Assembly: GCA_016844955.1 (NCBI GenBank)
Contig: JAERTH010000151.1
Location: 1-54,121, forward strand
Reading direction: 5' to 3'
Origin: Fidelibacterota bacterium
GTDB lineage: Bacteria > Fidelibacterota > UBA8477 > JABMPR01
DNA length: 54,121 bases
Part shown: positions 52,905-54,121 of the stretch, one piece after another
How positions within the stretch are numbered: the stretch's first letter is position 1
Layout of the letters: every line of letters starts with the position of its first letter
Program-made: the position numbers and the translations under genes
The notes under the pieces: model-generated
Database searches by the model: none
The model's input: the letters and a program-made list of their open reading frames with translations, nothing else
What the model was told of the DNA's origin: nothing

Positions 52905-53981
52905 GGGCGTAATAGTCACAGAATGTTGCTAAAATGCTTGTAAGTGGTTCAGTGATAGAGAGATAGCTTGTATCTCTTTCAACTAGTTTAAAGATTGTCC
53001 CAAAAATGATTAAAAAAAGAACTGTAGACACTGCCAATCCACTCAAGTAAAAAAGCACGGAAAATCCTCTACGGGAAAGCAACGCTACTACTGCATGTCT
53101 TGTAAGCATAGTTTTGTTGACATCAAGCAACATGTAAAGCATTCACGAGAGTTTATCTGGTTCAAGCGATGGCTAATTGAGGGCTACAACATTCACCAAC
53201 TTAGTCAGTTAAGTCACCATAGTCCTTCCAAACTGAGACGTATCATACACTACTGGCTTGATCAGCCAATACCACCATCAGAAGTGGACTTTACTCCCAG
53301 GCACATAGTGTGTGATGGAACCTATATTCAACAGCGAAAAGGTATCTTCTTGATCTTAGACTCTGGTACTCACAAAGTCATCCATGGAGAAGTAAATTTA
53401 TCGGAGAACTATACCGACCTAAAGGCTTGTTTTAAGACACTAAATTTTTCACCTAGTCCAATATCAGCAACGGTTGATGGGAATCCGGCGATCAAAAATG
53501 CATTGCGGTATGCATGGCCTGACATCGCGATACAACGCTGCTTAATACACATTCAACGGCAAGGGCTTAGTTGGTGCAGAATGGTTCCGAAAAGGGAGGA
53601 TGCGAGGGTCTTACGAAGTCTCTTCTTGACAGTTTTACGTGTGAATGACCATCAAGATGAACAGTCTTTCTATTCAGCATTACAAGCTTGGGAAGGACAG
53701 TATGGCGAAGCGATTAGAAGGGTTCCAGGAAGGGGGCGGGTGTTCAGCGATCTTAAACGAGCCAGGAGCATGTTGATTAATGCTTTACCCGATATGTTTA
53801 GATACCTGGATAATCCTGATATAGTTAAAAGCACAAATACTGTTGAAGGATATTTTGGTAGAATGAAGCAAAGATATCGACAACACTGTGGGCTCGCTTC
53901 TTACAGAAAAGATACATACTTTCGGTGGTATTTACATCTTGTCTCTAAGTAGAAAAACAACACTTTTTGACTATTACGCCC
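52905..53981 (+). mobile_element. IS element (IS256/MULE-like, variant zinc-binding type), about 1077 bp
   Basis: Terminal inverted repeats define it: the left end begins GGGCGTAATAGTCA at 52905, and the right end is the reverse complement of the same 14 bases, ending at 53981. Matching continues at 21 of 24 positions. One transposase gene lies inside. The flanks are ATCC on the right and ATCCT on the left, so a short target duplication (about 4 bases) is possible but not certain. Left and right flanks together rebuild an R1 repeat (CGTCATCC ... CGAGCGGAGTCGAGGGA). Confidence 0.88.
53095..53952 (+). CDS. IS256/MULE-superfamily DDE transposase, N-terminal zinc ribbon out of frame
   Basis: A 285-residue reading with DDE-type landmarks of the IS256/MULE superfamily: IVCDGTYIQQ (first Asp), SATVDGNPAIKNAL (second Asp), QRCLIHIQRQG (Cys/His motif) and STNTVEGYFGRMKQRYRQH (Glu). 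The in-frame codons upstream of this ATG (53014-53094) encode a zinc ribbon: NCRHCQ ... TGKQRYYCMSCKHSF, so the true protein starts earlier. No ATG, GTG or TTG exists there. The nearest ATG (53006) is in another frame, separated by a run of seven A. Either a -1 frameshift or a one-base loss is needed. Confidence 0.88.
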   Translation: MSCKHSFVDIKQHVKHSREFIWFKRWLIEGYNIHQLSQLSHHSPSKLRRIIHYWLDQPIPPSEVDFTPRHIVCDGTYIQQRKGIFLILDSGTHKVIHGEVNLSENYTDLKACFKTLNFSPSPISATVDGNPAIKNALRYAWPDIAIQRCLIHIQRQGLSWCRMVPKREDARVLRSLFLTVLRVNDHQDEQSFYSALQAWEGQYGEAIRRVPGRGRVFSDLKRARSMLINALPDMFRYLDNPDIVKSTNTVEGYFGRMKQRYRQHCGLASYRKDTYFRWYLHLVSK

Positions 53982-54121
53982 ATCCCGAGCGGAGTCGAGG
54001 GACGTAATCTTTGCCAGAAATATGTATCCCTCGATGGAGGTTATGCTGAGCCTGGCCGAAATGCTCGGGATGACGGGGTGAGAACTTCAATTACAACAAT
54101 TCGTGATCATTCGTGGCAATT
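53982..54121. repeat. Right-end intergenic repeat region (R1 copies and R4-like tail)
   Basis: R1 interrupted by the IS continues at 53982-54009. A further R1-like copy is at 54027-54075 (ATCCCTCGATGGAGG ... GCTCGGGATGACGGG). The last 24 bases, AATTCGTGATCATTCGTGGC, resemble R4. No gene is seen. Confidence 0.6.

Noticed and set aside
52861..53142. Minus-strand frame with hydrophobic stretch over the left IS end
   Set aside because: It crosses the inverted repeat of the IS and the transposase start on the opposite strand; a chance frame.

Overview
The window looks like a chromosomal segment of an uncultured, probably marine, Gram-negative bacterium of the FCB superphylum (Marinimicrobia, Calditrichota or Ignavibacteria-like). 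This is inferred from four things. There are lipid A genes (lpxB, lpxK and a DUF374 acyltransferase). There is a type IX-style C-terminal sorting domain containing NYPNPFN on a GH5 glycosidase. There is a HmuY-like lipoprotein paired with a TonB-dependent receptor. There are many lipoproteins and secreted polysaccharide-active enzymes. No rRNA, tRNA, CRISPR or phage genes were seen. Taxonomy cannot be fixed from the sequence alone.

Layout. 1-4.0 kb (minus): a 3'-truncated PreP-like M16C metallopeptidase and an HD-GYP protein. 4.1-13.5 kb (minus): one giant secreted modular protein (15 choice-of-anchor-D repeats, 5 SdrD-B-like domains, 2 DUF6923-like modules, 1 DUF11). Its signal peptide implies an upstream non-ATG start, and a sigma-54-like promoter lies further upstream. 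14.0-15.1 kb (minus): YjbR-like protein and an orphan TrpF. 15.2-19.0 kb (minus): a tight lipid A operon, Gfo/Idh/MocA oxidoreductase - lpxB - DUF374 acyltransferase - lpxK. 19.4-30.4 kb (plus): M32 carboxypeptidase, acyl-CoA synthetase, SRPBCC protein, gpmI, a secreted M16 peptidase and an M1-like lipoprotein peptidase. 30.8-34.1 kb (plus): a TetR - TonB receptor - HmuY-like operon with a palindromic operator in front and a strong terminator behind, probably for haem or iron capture. 34.5 kb (minus): ubiE/menG. 35.4-43.5 kb (plus): hybrid histidine kinase, CarF/TMEM189-like desaturase, DUF3859 protein, FKBP, divergent DeoC-like aldolase, LOG-family protein, an unknown and a fucose-isomerase-like protein. 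44.0-52.8 kb (plus): sdaA, a secreted EEP-fold hydrolase, a PlsB-like acyltransferase, a GH5 glycosidase, a secreted SRPBCC protein and a PL6 lyase with an extra beta-helix. 52.9-54.0 kb: an IS element with a zinc ribbon that is out of frame with its only start codon.

Cross-cutting pattern. Most long intergenic gaps are filled by a mosaic of at least four recurring sequence modules (R1-R4, described in the repeat entries), in both orientations and in varied order. The IS at the right end is inserted into one R1 copy.

Functional reading. The window combines envelope biogenesis, secreted peptidases and polysaccharide degradation (GH5, PL6), and a self-contained regulated TonB/HmuY uptake unit. 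No single new defence or biosynthetic system is evident. The most unusual items are the giant protein and its start, the lipid A operon with its oxidoreductase and start-less lpxB, the DeoC variant, the IS and the mosaic repeats.
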